From Sphingomonas quercus (lineage in GTDB: Bacteria; Pseudomonadota; Alphaproteobacteria; Sphingomonadales; Sphingomonadaceae), in the NCBI RefSeq assembly GCF_018863195.1, contig NZ_JAHKRT010000001.1:62001-126000 (forward strand): 64,000 nucleotides of DNA, written 5' to 3'. How positions within the stretch are numbered: position 1 is the first letter of the stretch; each line of letters begins with the position of its first letter. The notes under the pieces are model-generated. The model saw nothing but the letters and a program-made list of their open reading frames with translations, was not told where the DNA came from and ran no database searches. This document shows, piece after piece, positions 9,981 through 17,801 of the stretch. Made by a program: the position numbers and the translations under genes.

Positions 9981-10598
9981 ATGAGCCTGCCGCTCCAATC
10001 GCTGCTACCATGGCTGGACATCGCCGGGCTGACCGTGTTTGCGGCCTCGGGGGTGCTCGCCGCCGCGCGCAGGCGGCTGGATTTTGTCGGCGCCTGCTTC
10101 TTCGCGCTGATCACCGCGACCGGCGGCGGCACGTTGCGCGACGTGCTGATCGGCGCGCCGATCTTCTGGATGCACGACGCCGCGCCCGTGATGCTCTGCG
10201 TCGGGGTGAGCGCGCTCGCCTGGATCGTGCCGCTGCGCTGGTGGCCCGAGCGCGCGCTGGATTGGCTGGATGCGGCGGGGCTCGCCGCCTATGCCGTCTA
10301 TGGTGCCGGCAAGGCGCTCCATTTCGGCATCGCGCCGATCCCGGCTGTCGCGGCGGGCGTGTGTACCGCCTGCATCGGCGGTGTCATCCGCGACATCACC
10401 GCCGGCGTGCCGTCGATATTGATGCGGCACGAGCTTTATGTGACGGCGGCGTTGCTGGCGGCGAGCGCGTTCGTGGGGCTCACCGGGCTGGGCCTCGCCG
10501 CTCCCTGGCCGATGCTGATCAGCGCATCCGTGGGCTTCGCGTTGCGCGGCGCCGCGATCCGGTGGCATCTCGCTCTGCCACCACACCGTGGAAGCTGA
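9981..10598 (+). CDS. TRIC/UPF0126 family cation channel-like protein
   Basis: 205 residues with about seven hydrophobic segments. The UPF0126 domain occurs twice: TATGGGTLRDVLIG in the first half and CIGGVIRDITAGVPS in the second. This internal repeat defines bacterial TRIC channels (YicG-like), which conduct monovalent cations in characterised homologues. ATG 9981 was chosen over an upstream TTG because the protein then starts at its first hydrophobic helix. No operon partner is evident. Confidence 0.85.
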   Translation: MSLPLQSLLPWLDIAGLTVFAASGVLAAARRRLDFVGACFFALITATGGGTLRDVLIGAPIFWMHDAAPVMLCVGVSALAWIVPLRWWPERALDWLDAAGLAAYAVYGAGKALHFGIAPIPAVAAGVCTACIGGVIRDITAGVPSILMRHELYVTAALLAASAFVGLTGLGLAAPWPMLISASVGFALRGAAIRWHLALPPHRGS

Positions 10599-10612
10599 AA
10601 GCCCGGGGCTTT
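10598..10612. terminator. Short hairpin between convergent genes
   Basis: AAAGCC and GGCTTT flank three bases and overlap the end of the TRIC gene. It sits in the 27-bp gap before the convergent zinc-ribbon gene. It is short, so terminator function is only a suggestion. Confidence 0.3.
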
Positions 10613-10625
10613 ACGATTACGGTGC

Positions 10626-10787
10626 TTAGCGATGCACCCGGAACACGAAGCCGCTCCGAATTTCCATGCTGATATTGCTACGGCAGCTTCCGCACTTGCG
10701 GCTGACCCTGCCATTTCCATTGGGAAGTCCGTGAAAGAACATCTCGGTCGTCCCGCAACACGGGCAAGTAACTGAGGCATTAGCCAT
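10626..10787 (-). CDS. Small zinc-ribbon protein
   Basis: 53 residues. Two CxxC knuckles, CPCC at 9-12 and CGSC at 33-36, separated by a glycine- and aromatic-containing loop, form a probable zinc ribbon. GGAG lies eight bases before the ATG. The middle (FHGLPNGNGRVSRK) is basic and the protein ends RSGFVFRVHR. No family name is assigned. A perfect 10-bp inverted repeat ends just upstream of the ribosome site. It might bind nucleic acid, but that is only inferred from fold type. Confidence 0.6.
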   Translation of the reverse strand: MANASVTCPCCGTTEMFFHGLPNGNGRVSRKCGSCRSNISMEIRSGFVFRVHR

Positions 10788-10803
10788 ATCTATTACTCCG
10801 GTC

Positions 10804-10826
10804 CCCCGATATTCTGAATATCGGGG
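10804..10826. promoter_or_regulatory. Perfect 10-bp inverted repeat before the zinc-ribbon gene
   Basis: CCCCGATATT and AATATCGGGG flank a 3-base loop. It lies between the stop of the GST gene and the ribosome site of the zinc-ribbon gene on the same strand. No T-run follows in that direction. It may be a terminator for the GST gene, an mRNA stem or an operator. Confidence 0.5.
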
Positions 10827-10863
10827 CCGGGATTGCGAAAACGTTAATTCACAGACTTGCCGT

Positions 10864-11568
10864 TCAGGGGCGCGGCGGGATGTTGAGGCCGCGCTGAACG
10901 GCCGGCCGCGCCAGCCCGCGATCCAGCCACGCCCCGACATGGGCGAAGTCCTTGAAGCCGACGAGCTCGCCCGCCTCGTAGAAACCGATCAGGTTGCGCA
11001 CCCAGCCCAGCATTGAGATATCGGCGATGCTATAGTCCTCGCCCAGGAACCAGGTGCGCCCGGCCAGCCAGCCGTCCATGACGCCGAGCAGCCGCTTCGC
11101 CTCGGCGACATAGCGATCGCGAGGGCGCTTATCGTCATAGTCCTTGCCGGCGAACTTGTGGAAAAAGCCGACCTGCCCGAACATCGGCCCGACGCCGCCC
11201 ATCTGGAACATCAGCCACTGAATGGCCTGCCAGCGCGCGGCGCCATCGGCGGGCAGGAACTTGCCCGACTTCTCGGCCAGATAAAGCAGGATCGCGCCGG
11301 ATTCGAACAGCGGCAGCGGCTCGCCGCCCGGGCCGTCGGGGTCGATCATCGCGGGTATCTTGCCGTTCGGGTTGAGCGAGAGGAATTCGCTGCTCTTCTG
11401 ATCGTCCGTGGCGAAATCGACGAGGTGCCATTCATAAGGAATCCCCGTCTCCTCCAGCATGATCGACGCCTTCACCCCGTTGGGGGTCGGCAGCGAGTAG
11501 AGCTGGATGCGATCAGGATGCTGCGCGGGCCAGCGGCGGGTGATTTCGAAGGCGGACAGGTCGGTCAT
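10864..11568 (-). CDS. Glutathione S-transferase family protein
   Basis: 234 residues. The N-terminal thioredoxin-like domain starts LYSLPTPNGVKASIMLEE and carries LNPNGKIPAMIDP with the cis-proline, then FESGAILLYLAEK for the glutathione gamma-glutamyl contact. The C-terminal all-helical domain includes WLMFQMGGVGPMFGQ and DYSIADI. These features match the Ure2p/YghU-like bacterial class, which often has disulfide reductase activity. AAGGAAG precedes ATG 11568. It lies 76 bases downstream of the FMN reductase gene and may be co-transcribed as a redox pair. Confidence 0.88.
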   Translation of the reverse strand: MTDLSAFEITRRWPAQHPDRIQLYSLPTPNGVKASIMLEETGIPYEWHLVDFATDDQKSSEFLSLNPNGKIPAMIDPDGPGGEPLPLFESGAILLYLAEKSGKFLPADGAARWQAIQWLMFQMGGVGPMFGQVGFFHKFAGKDYDDKRPRDRYVAEAKRLLGVMDGWLAGRTWFLGEDYSIADISMLGWVRNLIGFYEAGELVGFKDFAHVGAWLDRGLARPAVQRGLNIPPRP

Positions 11569-11644
11569 CGGGCAGTTCTTCCTTGGGCAGCGGGAGAGTT
11601 CGATGGCGTTCGGCACGACGGCCGAACAGGATGTCGCGCCGTGC

Positions 11645-12247
11645 TCAGGCCGGCGCGCTGTGCGCCTCGTCCTCGGCGATGACGGCACGACCGCGCAGGA
11701 TCAGCCCCACCCAGCCGGCAAAAGCATCCGCAATGCGGACGACGACATCCTTGAGCGGCCCCTCCTTCAGGCAGCCGTCCGCGTCGAACTTGTCGTCGGT
11801 GACGTTGCCGAGATAGGCTTCGGGCTGCTGCATCGTCGGCATGTTCAGGAACACGCAGAGCTGGCGAAGCTGGTGATTGGCGCCGAAGCCGCCGATCCCG
11901 CCCGGCGAGGCGCTGACGATGGCGGCGGGCTTCTTGTCCCAGACGCTGGCGCCGTAGGGGCGCGAGCCGACGTCGATGGCGTTCTTGAGCGCGCCCGGCA
12001 CGCCGCGATTATATTCCGGCGTCACGAACAGCACGCCCTCCGCCGCCGCGATCGCCTCCCGGAAGCGGACATAGGCGGCCGGCGGCTCGCCATCGAGGTC
12101 CTGATTGTAGAGCGGCAGATCGCCGATCTCGACGATCTCGCATTCCAACGTGGTGCTCGCGAAGGACTGGATCGACAGCGCGATCCTGCGGTTGACGCTG
12201 CCCTTGCGCAGGCTGCCGACGACGATCGCGATCTTGTGCCGGGACAT
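11645..12247 (-). CDS. NADPH-dependent FMN reductase
   Basis: 200 residues with a flavodoxin-like fold. The phosphate-binding loop is GSLRKGSVNRR near residues 11-21. The second flavin loop FVTPEYNRGVPGALKNAID and third SPGGIGGFGANHQLR match the ChrR/YieF/azoreductase-type NADPH:FMN or quinone reductases. The first ATG has AAAGGAG seven bases upstream. It is a cytoplasmic dimer or tetramer in relatives and is followed on the same strand by a GST gene. Confidence 0.9.
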   Translation of the reverse strand: MSRHKIAIVVGSLRKGSVNRRIALSIQSFASTTLECEIVEIGDLPLYNQDLDGEPPAAYVRFREAIAAAEGVLFVTPEYNRGVPGALKNAIDVGSRPYGASVWDKKPAAIVSASPGGIGGFGANHQLRQLCVFLNMPTMQQPEAYLGNVTDDKFDADGCLKEGPLKDVVVRIADAFAGWVGLILRGRAVIAEDEAHSAPA

Positions 12248-12429
12248 GGGGGAGCTCCTTTGTGTCGACGGAGTGATGGTCTAGCCGCGCGGGGGACGCT
12301 CCGGAATAGACGATTTTCGACACGGCCACGGCGCCATCTCATCCGGCCTTTTTCTCAGTGATTTTAATAACATCTGGAACCCAGGCGGCGCTTGGGCGTA
12401 TCCGTTCCGACAGGCATGGGAGACGGACG

Positions 12430-12612
12430 ATGGCGATATGGGGCCTTTTTTCCGGCGGACAGATCTCCGTGGACGAGACCATAGCGGTGGAGCATGTTCC
12501 GCCGATGCCGATTGGCGGCCTGACGCTTGCCGAGGAACAGCGCCGGCACGAGGCTGCGATGCAGCCGCCGCGCGCGCAGCGACGTGAACCAATGCCATTG
12601 CTGCGGAACTAA
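12430..12612 (+). CDS. Hypothetical small protein
   Basis: 60 residues, not recognised. It starts MAIWGLFSGG, has a mid-section VEHVPPMPIGGLT and a charged, proline- and arginine-rich tail. GGGAG lies about seven bases before ATG 12430, and the stop is five bases before the next start, suggesting co-transcription with the secreted protein. An upstream in-frame ATG at 12358 lacks a ribosome site. Existence is likely but unproven. Confidence 0.45.
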   Translation: MAIWGLFSGGQISVDETIAVEHVPPMPIGGLTLAEEQRRHEAAMQPPRAQRREPMPLLRN

Positions 12613-12617
12613 CGGAT

Positions 12618-13040
12618 ATGAACGCACCGATCATCCGCATCCTGATCGCCGGCCTGGCGGGCGTGGCCTTGGCGACCACGGCCACAGCCGCCGCGCCGCG
12701 CTCCAAGGCCGATGGCGAAGCTGAGCTGGCCAAGCTGCTCGACGGGCGCGTTGCCGGCAAGCCGGTCGACTGTATCAGCCTGCCGTCGACCGGTTCCAGC
12801 CGGATCATCGAGGGCACCGCCATCGTCTACGGCTCCGGGCGGACGCTCTATATCAACCGCCCTCAATCCTCGGCCGACCTGCTCCATGATGACGATATCC
12901 TCGTCACCCGCACCTTCGGCAGCCAGCTGTGCCGGATGGACACGGTAAGGTTGACCAACCGCTTTTCTCGCATCCCCGGCGGGTTCGTGATCCTCGATCG
13001 CTTCGTCCCCTATAAGCGAGCCCAGCCGCGCAGGCGCTGA
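12618..13040 (+). CDS. Secreted hypothetical protein
   Basis: 140 residues. A signal peptide (about 1-25, cut after ATTATAA) is followed by a small domain with two cysteines in VDCISLPS and SQLCRMD that could form a disulfide. Other blocks are IIEGTAIVYGSGRTLYIN and DDDILVTRTFG. Similar short periplasmic proteins occur widely in sphingomonads without known function. It probably forms a two-gene unit with the small gene just upstream. Confidence 0.7.
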   Translation: MNAPIIRILIAGLAGVALATTATAAAPRSKADGEAELAKLLDGRVAGKPVDCISLPSTGSSRIIEGTAIVYGSGRTLYINRPQSSADLLHDDDILVTRTFGSQLCRMDTVRLTNRFSRIPGGFVILDRFVPYKRAQPRRR

Positions 13041-13092
13041 GGCAGCGCCGGCCGCATGGTGTCGGCCGCCGCCTTCGGGCATGAAGGGCGCC

Positions 13093-14399
13093 ATGGCCCT
13101 CACTGATATCGCCACCCGCACCCCTATGATCATAATTGGCGGCTCGACCCGATCGTCCGCAGCCTGCTCGACACCGATTTCTACAAGCTGCTGATGTTGC
13201 AGATGATCCGCCATCTCCACCCGGACGTGGCGGTGACGTTCGAACTGATCAACCGCTCGCGCTCGGTGCGCCTCGGCGAGGTGATCGACGAGGCCGAGCT
13301 TCGCGCGCAGCTCGATCATGCCCGCACCATCCGCTTCACCAAGAAGGAGCTGATCTGGCTGGCCGGCAACAGCTTCTACGGGCGGCGGCAGATGTTCAGC
13401 CCCGGGTTCATCGCCTGGCTCGCCGACTTCCAGCTGCCGGATTACGAGCTTCGCAAGGAGGACGGGCAATACAGGCTCCGCTTCCACGGCCCGTGGACGC
13501 ACAGCACGATGTGGGAAATCCCCGCGCTCGCCATCGTCAACGAGCTGCGCTCTCGCGCCGCGATGAAGGATCGCGGCCGCTTCGCGCTGGACGTGCTCTA
13601 TGCCCGCGCCAAGGCGAAGCTGTGGGAGAAAGTGGAGCGGCTGCGGCGCCTGCCCGATCTCGTCCTGTCCGATTTCGGCACGCGGCGTCGGCACGGCTTC
13701 CTGTGGCAACGCTGGTGCGTCGAGGCACTGAAGGAGGGGCTGGGCGATCGCTTCATCGGCACATCCAATGTGCTGCTGGCGATGGACGCCGACCTTGAGG
13801 CGATCGGCACCAACGCGCACGAATTGCCGATGGTCGAGGCGGCGCTCGCGCCCGACGACGCCGGCATCGCCGCCGCGCCCTATCGCGTGCTGGAGGATTG
13901 GCGCGATCATTATGGCGGCAACCTCCTCATCGCCCTGCCGGATGCCTTCGGCACCGCCGCCTTCCTCCGCCACTCCCCCGACTGGGTGGCGGACTGGACC
14001 GGCTTCCGCCCGGACAGCGCGCCGCCGATCCCGGGCGGCGAGCAGATCATCCGCTGGTGGCAGGACAAGGGCCGCGATCCGCGCGACAAGCTGCTGATCT
14101 TCTCCGACGGCATGGACGTCGACACGATCGAGGCGACCTGTCGCCATTTCCACGGGCGCGTGCGGCTGAGCTTCGGCTGGGGCACCAACCTCACCAATGA
14201 TTTCCGCGGCTGCGCGCCGTTCGAGACGGCGGGACTCGATCCGATCTCGCTTGTCTGCAAGGTGGTCGCGGCAAATGGCCGGCCGGCGGTGAAGCTTTCC
14301 GACAATCCGGCCAAGGCGACGGGTGATCCCGCCGAGATCGCGCGCTATCTGCGCATCTTCGGCGAGGATGGCCGCCGACCGGCGCCGGTCGCGGTCTGA
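13093..14399 (+). CDS. pncB: Nicotinate phosphoribosyltransferase, start-proximal frameshift
   Basis: PncB condenses nicotinate with PRPP in NAD salvage. The body matches the family along its length: [15 protein letters not shown] at the N-terminus, FELINRS, GNSFYG, then [11 protein letters not shown] and [10 protein letters not shown] near the end. The natural start is ATG 13093 ([10 protein letters not shown], with AAGGG upstream). After 10-11 codons the frame is lost in a C4 run at 13121-13124; one more C would continue into [15 protein letters not shown] and give 435 residues. Without it, the first in-frame ATG is 13194, which removes the conserved TDFYK motif. A sequencing error or a real null mutation are both possible. 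Confidence 0.85.
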
Positions 14400-14419
14400 A
14401 CACGGAAAAAGGGGTGGGC

Positions 14420-15691
14420 ATGCGCTGGTTGACGATCGCGACATCATTGCTGCTGGGCGCGGGCAGCGCGCTGCACGCCGCTGCGCCCGCGCCGCTGTTG
14501 CTCAAGCCGGCAGGCGTCTTCGACGGGATCGACGGCAAGGTCCACGCCGGGTGGCAGGTGCTCGTCACCGGCGACAGGATCACGGCGGTCGGGCCGGCGC
14601 TGTCGGCGCCGGCCGGGACACGCACCATCGACCTGCCCGGCGACACGCTGATCCCCGGCATGATCGAGGGGCATGATCACCTGTTCCTCCATCCCTATAA
14701 CGAGACGAGTTGGGACGATCAGGTGCTGCACGAGCCGCTGGCGTTGCGCACCGCGCGCGCCGTCGCCAATGCGAAGGCCACGCTCCTCGCCGGCTTCACC
14801 AGCGCCCGCGATCTCGGCACCGAGGGCGCGGGCTATGCCGATGTCGGGCTGAAGGAGGCGATCGACCAGGGCATCGTCCCCGGCCCGCGCATGGCCGTCG
14901 CCACCCGCGCCATCGTCGCGCTCGGCGCCTATGGCCCCAAGGGCTTCGAGCCGGGGGTCGCGATTCCGCAGGGCGCCGAGGAAGTGTCCGGCGTCGACGG
15001 CATCGTCGCCGCCGTGCGCCGTCAGATCGCCGCCGGCGCCGATTGGGTGAAGCTCTATGCCGATTATCGCTGGCGCCCCGGCGAGGACAGCCGCCCGACC
15101 CTCAGCAGCGACGAGATGAAGGCGGCCGTCGCCGCCGCTCACGATGCCGGCCGGCCCGTCGCCGTCCACGCCTCGACCGCCGAGGGCATGCGTCGCGCCG
15201 TCGCCGCCGGCGTCGACACGATCGAACATGGCTATGGTGGCACAGCGGAGATTTTCGCGGCGATGGCGGCGAAGAATATTGCGCTATGCCCGACCCTCGC
15301 GGCGTCCGATGCCACCTCGCATTATCGCGGCTGGGACGGCAGCGAGCCGGCGCCGGCCGCGGTGCAGATCAACCGCAGGAGCTTCCAGCTCGCGCTGAAG
15401 GCGGGCGTGCCGATGTGCGTCGGCGGGGATGTCGGCGTATTTGCCCACGGCCAGAATGCGCGCGAAATGGAGCTTATGGCCGCCGCCGGAATGACCCCGG
15501 CGCAAGTCCTCGCCGCCGCCACCTGGGGCAATGCGCGCTGGCTGCACCTGTCCGACCGGCTCGGCGCGGTGAAAGCCGGGCTGCTCGCCGACCTCGTCGC
15601 TGTCGCCGGCGATCCGACCCAGGACATCGCGGCGGTACGCCGCGTGCGAATGGTGATGAAGGGCGGCGCGATCGTCTCGCCGGGATTGTGA
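14420..15691 (+). CDS. Secreted metal-dependent amidohydrolase
   Basis: 423 residues with a signal peptide ([22 protein letters not shown]). TIM-barrel amidohydrolase of the imidazolonepropionase/prolidase-like group. Metal ligands are visible: HDH in [11 protein letters not shown], a lysine in [10 protein letters not shown], His in VAVHAST, His in TIEHGYGG and Asp in [12 protein letters not shown]. It ends with the usual beta-sandwich segment [13 protein letters not shown]. Related secreted enzymes cut Xaa-Pro or other dipeptides or amides. AAAGGGG lies before the ATG. It follows pncB by 20 bases. Confidence 0.88.
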   Translation: MRWLTIATSLLLGAGSALHAAAPAPLLLKPAGVFDGIDGKVHAGWQVLVTGDRITAVGPALSAPAGTRTIDLPGDTLIPGMIEGHDHLFLHPYNETSWDDQVLHEPLALRTARAVANAKATLLAGFTSARDLGTEGAGYADVGLKEAIDQGIVPGPRMAVATRAIVALGAYGPKGFEPGVAIPQGAEEVSGVDGIVAAVRRQIAAGADWVKLYADYRWRPGEDSRPTLSSDEMKAAVAAAHDAGRPVAVHASTAEGMRRAVAAGVDTIEHGYGGTAEIFAAMAAKNIALCPTLAASDATSHYRGWDGSEPAPAAVQINRRSFQLALKAGVPMCVGGDVGVFAHGQNAREMELMAAAGMTPAQVLAAATWGNARWLHLSDRLGAVKAGLLADLVAVAGDPTQDIAAVRRVRMVMKGGAIVSPGL

Positions 15692-15718
15692 CCCCGCTCG
15701 GGCGATCGCGCCGGAGGA

Positions 15719-16018
15719 TTATTGCGGCTTCTGCTTCGACTTGCCGGTCTTCGCCTTCGGATCGGACGCGGCAACCGGGCCGTTGGCGTTGTTGGGGTCC
15801 GGGCTGCGGTTGCCGTCAGCGGTGATGCGCGTTCCGGAAGTATCGGGCGCCATGGGCTGGTCGGCGCTCGTCGCGGCCGATCCGGACATGGATGTATCGC
15901 CCGGCCGCGTCGGATAGGTGGTTCCGCCCGGCGCTTGCGGCGCGGTCTGGCTGAATGCGGGGGCGGACATCGCGGTGGCGATAAGGCCCGCCCCGATCAG
16001 CAGCATGTGTCTGGGCAT
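15719..16018 (-). CDS. Small secreted hypothetical protein
   Basis: 99 residues. A signal peptide (MPRHMLLIGAGLIATAMSAPAFSQ) is followed by a disordered Thr/Pro/Ser/Asp-rich chain ending in lysines. ATG 16018 is favoured over 16024 since AGGAG sits seven bases before it. There is no recognisable domain. It converges on the amidohydrolase gene. Confidence 0.6.
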   Translation of the reverse strand: MPRHMLLIGAGLIATAMSAPAFSQTAPQAPGGTTYPTRPGDTSMSGSAATSADQPMAPDTSGTRITADGNRSPDPNNANGPVAASDPKAKTGKSKQKPQ

Positions 16019-16092
16019 CGTCATTCTCCTGAAAACCGAAGAACGGCCGAGGAGAGGCGATGTTCATAAGATTACGTCCGGCCAACGAACTG

Positions 16093-16773
16093 CTAGCGGT
16101 CGCGCCCGCCATGCTGGCCGCCACGGTCGCCACGTGGCCCGCCGCCCCAGGACCGCGGCGCGCCGCCGCCGCCGTTGCCGCCGGAAGTGCCGGGCGGACG
16201 ATTGAAGCGGGGCTGCGCGTCGGCAGCCGGGTTGGTCACGCCCGGATTGCCGTCCGGACGATTGGGGCGCGGCGGGCGGATATCGTTGCGCGGCGCCACG
16301 CCCGGCCCCCTGCCCTGCTGATTGGTGAAGGCGCGCCGATCCTGGCGGCGGTCCTGCCGGAAATCCTGCCGCGCGTCGCGGCGCTGCTCGCGGAACTGAT
16401 CGCGGTTGATCGTGCCGTTGTCGAGCGCGGCGCGGTCGCGGCGGCGATCCTGGGCAAAGCCGCGGCGGTCGTCCCGACGCTCGTGGAGATAATCGCGACG
16501 CGCGCTCCAGTAGCGGCGCTGGTCGTCATTCCAGCGGCTGCGGCGGCCGCTGCGATCGAACACATAGATGCCGGAGCCGGGATAATAATAATCCCCATAC
16601 CAGCCATAGCCGGGGCCATAACCATAGCCGATGTCATCGCCATAATAGCCGCCGGCATAGCTGTCATAATAGCCGCTCGGCCCATAGCCATAGCCGTCGG
16701 TCACGCATCCGCCGAGCATGGTGGAGCACGCGATCAGGGCGGCGGCAAGCCCATGTCTGGGAGAAATGGTCAC
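16093..16773 (-). CDS. Putative lipoprotein, Gly/Tyr-rich then Arg/Asp-rich
   Basis: 226 residues from GTG 16773, preceded by GGAAGAGG. The lipobox is MLGGC near residue 23. A tyrosine/glycine tract (YGYGPSGYYDSYAGG) follows, then an arginine/aspartate-rich helical region with repeats such as RRDYLHERRDDRRG and DARQDFRQDRRQDRR, resembling the acidic/basic repeats of RcnB- or Spy-like periplasmic proteins. The tail is glycine- and proline-rich. Probably a surface or periplasmic lipoprotein; function unknown. Confidence 0.65.
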   Translation of the reverse strand: MTISPRHGLAAALIACSTMLGGCVTDGYGYGPSGYYDSYAGGYYGDDIGYGYGPGYGWYGDYYYPGSGIYVFDRSGRRSRWNDDQRRYWSARRDYLHERRDDRRGFAQDRRRDRAALDNGTINRDQFREQRRDARQDFRQDRRQDRRAFTNQQGRGPGVAPRNDIRPPRPNRPDGNPGVTNPAADAQPRFNRPPGTSGGNGGGGAPRSWGGGPRGDRGGQHGGRDR

Positions 16774-17042
16774 GTCCTCTTCCAATCTGTCCTTCCAGCG
16801 AAAAGACCATAGCGCGCTTGAACATAGCGTGAACCTCGCGCCACATGGAAAGGCCAACGCGCGACTGAAGTTGAAGGCTTCATATCCAATACGGCGACGT
16901 CGCATTGTCGCGGATTTCGATTAGGCATAACCTTGCCGTCGGGCGGCGGGGAAAGGGCCGAGACACGTCGGCACTCTCCTTGTTCGCTCGCGTCCATAAG
17001 CTTTTGCGACAGAGGATCCGGGCCAAGACAAGGGAGCGAGGA

Positions 17043-17762
17043 ATGGGAAAGCGACTTGCGGCAGAATTCATCGGCACGCTCTGGCTGGTGCTGGGCGGCT
17101 GCGGAAGCGCGGTGCTGGCCGCGGCCTTTCCGGAATTGGGCATCGGCTTTGCGGGCGTCTCTCTTGCTTTCGGCCTGACGGTGCTGACCATGGCCTTTGC
17201 GATCGGGCACGTCTCCGGCTGCCATCTCAATCCGGCGGTGTCGGTCGGCCTGTGGGCCGGCGGGCGGTTCCCGGCGGGCGACCTGCTCCCCTATATCGTG
17301 GCACAGGTGCTCGGCGGGATCGCGGGCGCCGGCATTCTCTACATCATCGCCAGCGGCCATGCCGGCTTCGACCTGTCCGGCGGCTTCGCTTCCAACGGCT
17401 ATGGCGATCATTCGCCCGGCGGCTATTCGCTGACGGCGGCGCTGGTCTGCGAAGTGGTGATGACCTTCGCGTTCCTGTTCGTGATCATGGGCGCCACCCA
17501 TGGCCAGGCGCCCAAGGGCTTCGCGCCGATCGCCATCGGCCTGTGCCTGACGCTGATCCATCTGATCAGCATCCCCGTCACCAACACCTCGGTGAACCCC
17601 GCGCGCAGCACCGCGCCGGCAATCTTTGTCGGCGGCTGGGCGCTGGCGCAGCTCTGGCTGTTCTGGGTCGCGCCGCTCGTCGGCGGTGCTTTGGGCGGCT
17701 TCGTCTATCGCTGGATCAGCGACGATCGCCCAGTTCCGGTCGCGGTCACCGGCGAGAACTGA
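17043..17762 (+). CDS. aqpZ: Aquaporin Z
   Basis: 239 residues, six membrane helices plus two half-helices with NPA motifs at N63 (HLNPAVS) and N185 (SVNPARST). The pore-narrowing residues expected of a water channel are present at nearly E. coli AqpZ numbering: Phe43, His173 and Arg188. The block [19 protein letters not shown] is characteristic of AqpZ rather than glycerol facilitators. Start 17043 follows GGGAGCGAGG. It converges on the ybbP-like gene. Confidence 0.95.
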   Translation: MGKRLAAEFIGTLWLVLGGCGSAVLAAAFPELGIGFAGVSLAFGLTVLTMAFAIGHVSGCHLNPAVSVGLWAGGRFPAGDLLPYIVAQVLGGIAGAGILYIIASGHAGFDLSGGFASNGYGDHSPGGYSLTAALVCEVVMTFAFLFVIMGATHGQAPKGFAPIAIGLCLTLIHLISIPVTNTSVNPARSTAPAIFVGGWALAQLWLFWVAPLVGGALGGFVYRWISDDRPVPVAVTGEN

Positions 17763-17779
17763 TCGGACCGGCGTGGGAC

Positions 17780-17795
17780 GGCGGCGGGGGCCGCC
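17780..17795. terminator. Hairpin between convergent aqpZ and ybbP-like genes
   Basis: GGCGGC and GCCGCC flank GGGG in the 39-bp gap between two convergent stops. Short stem, no T-run; terminator function inferred from position. Confidence 0.35.
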
Positions 17796-17801
17796 CCGCG
17801 C

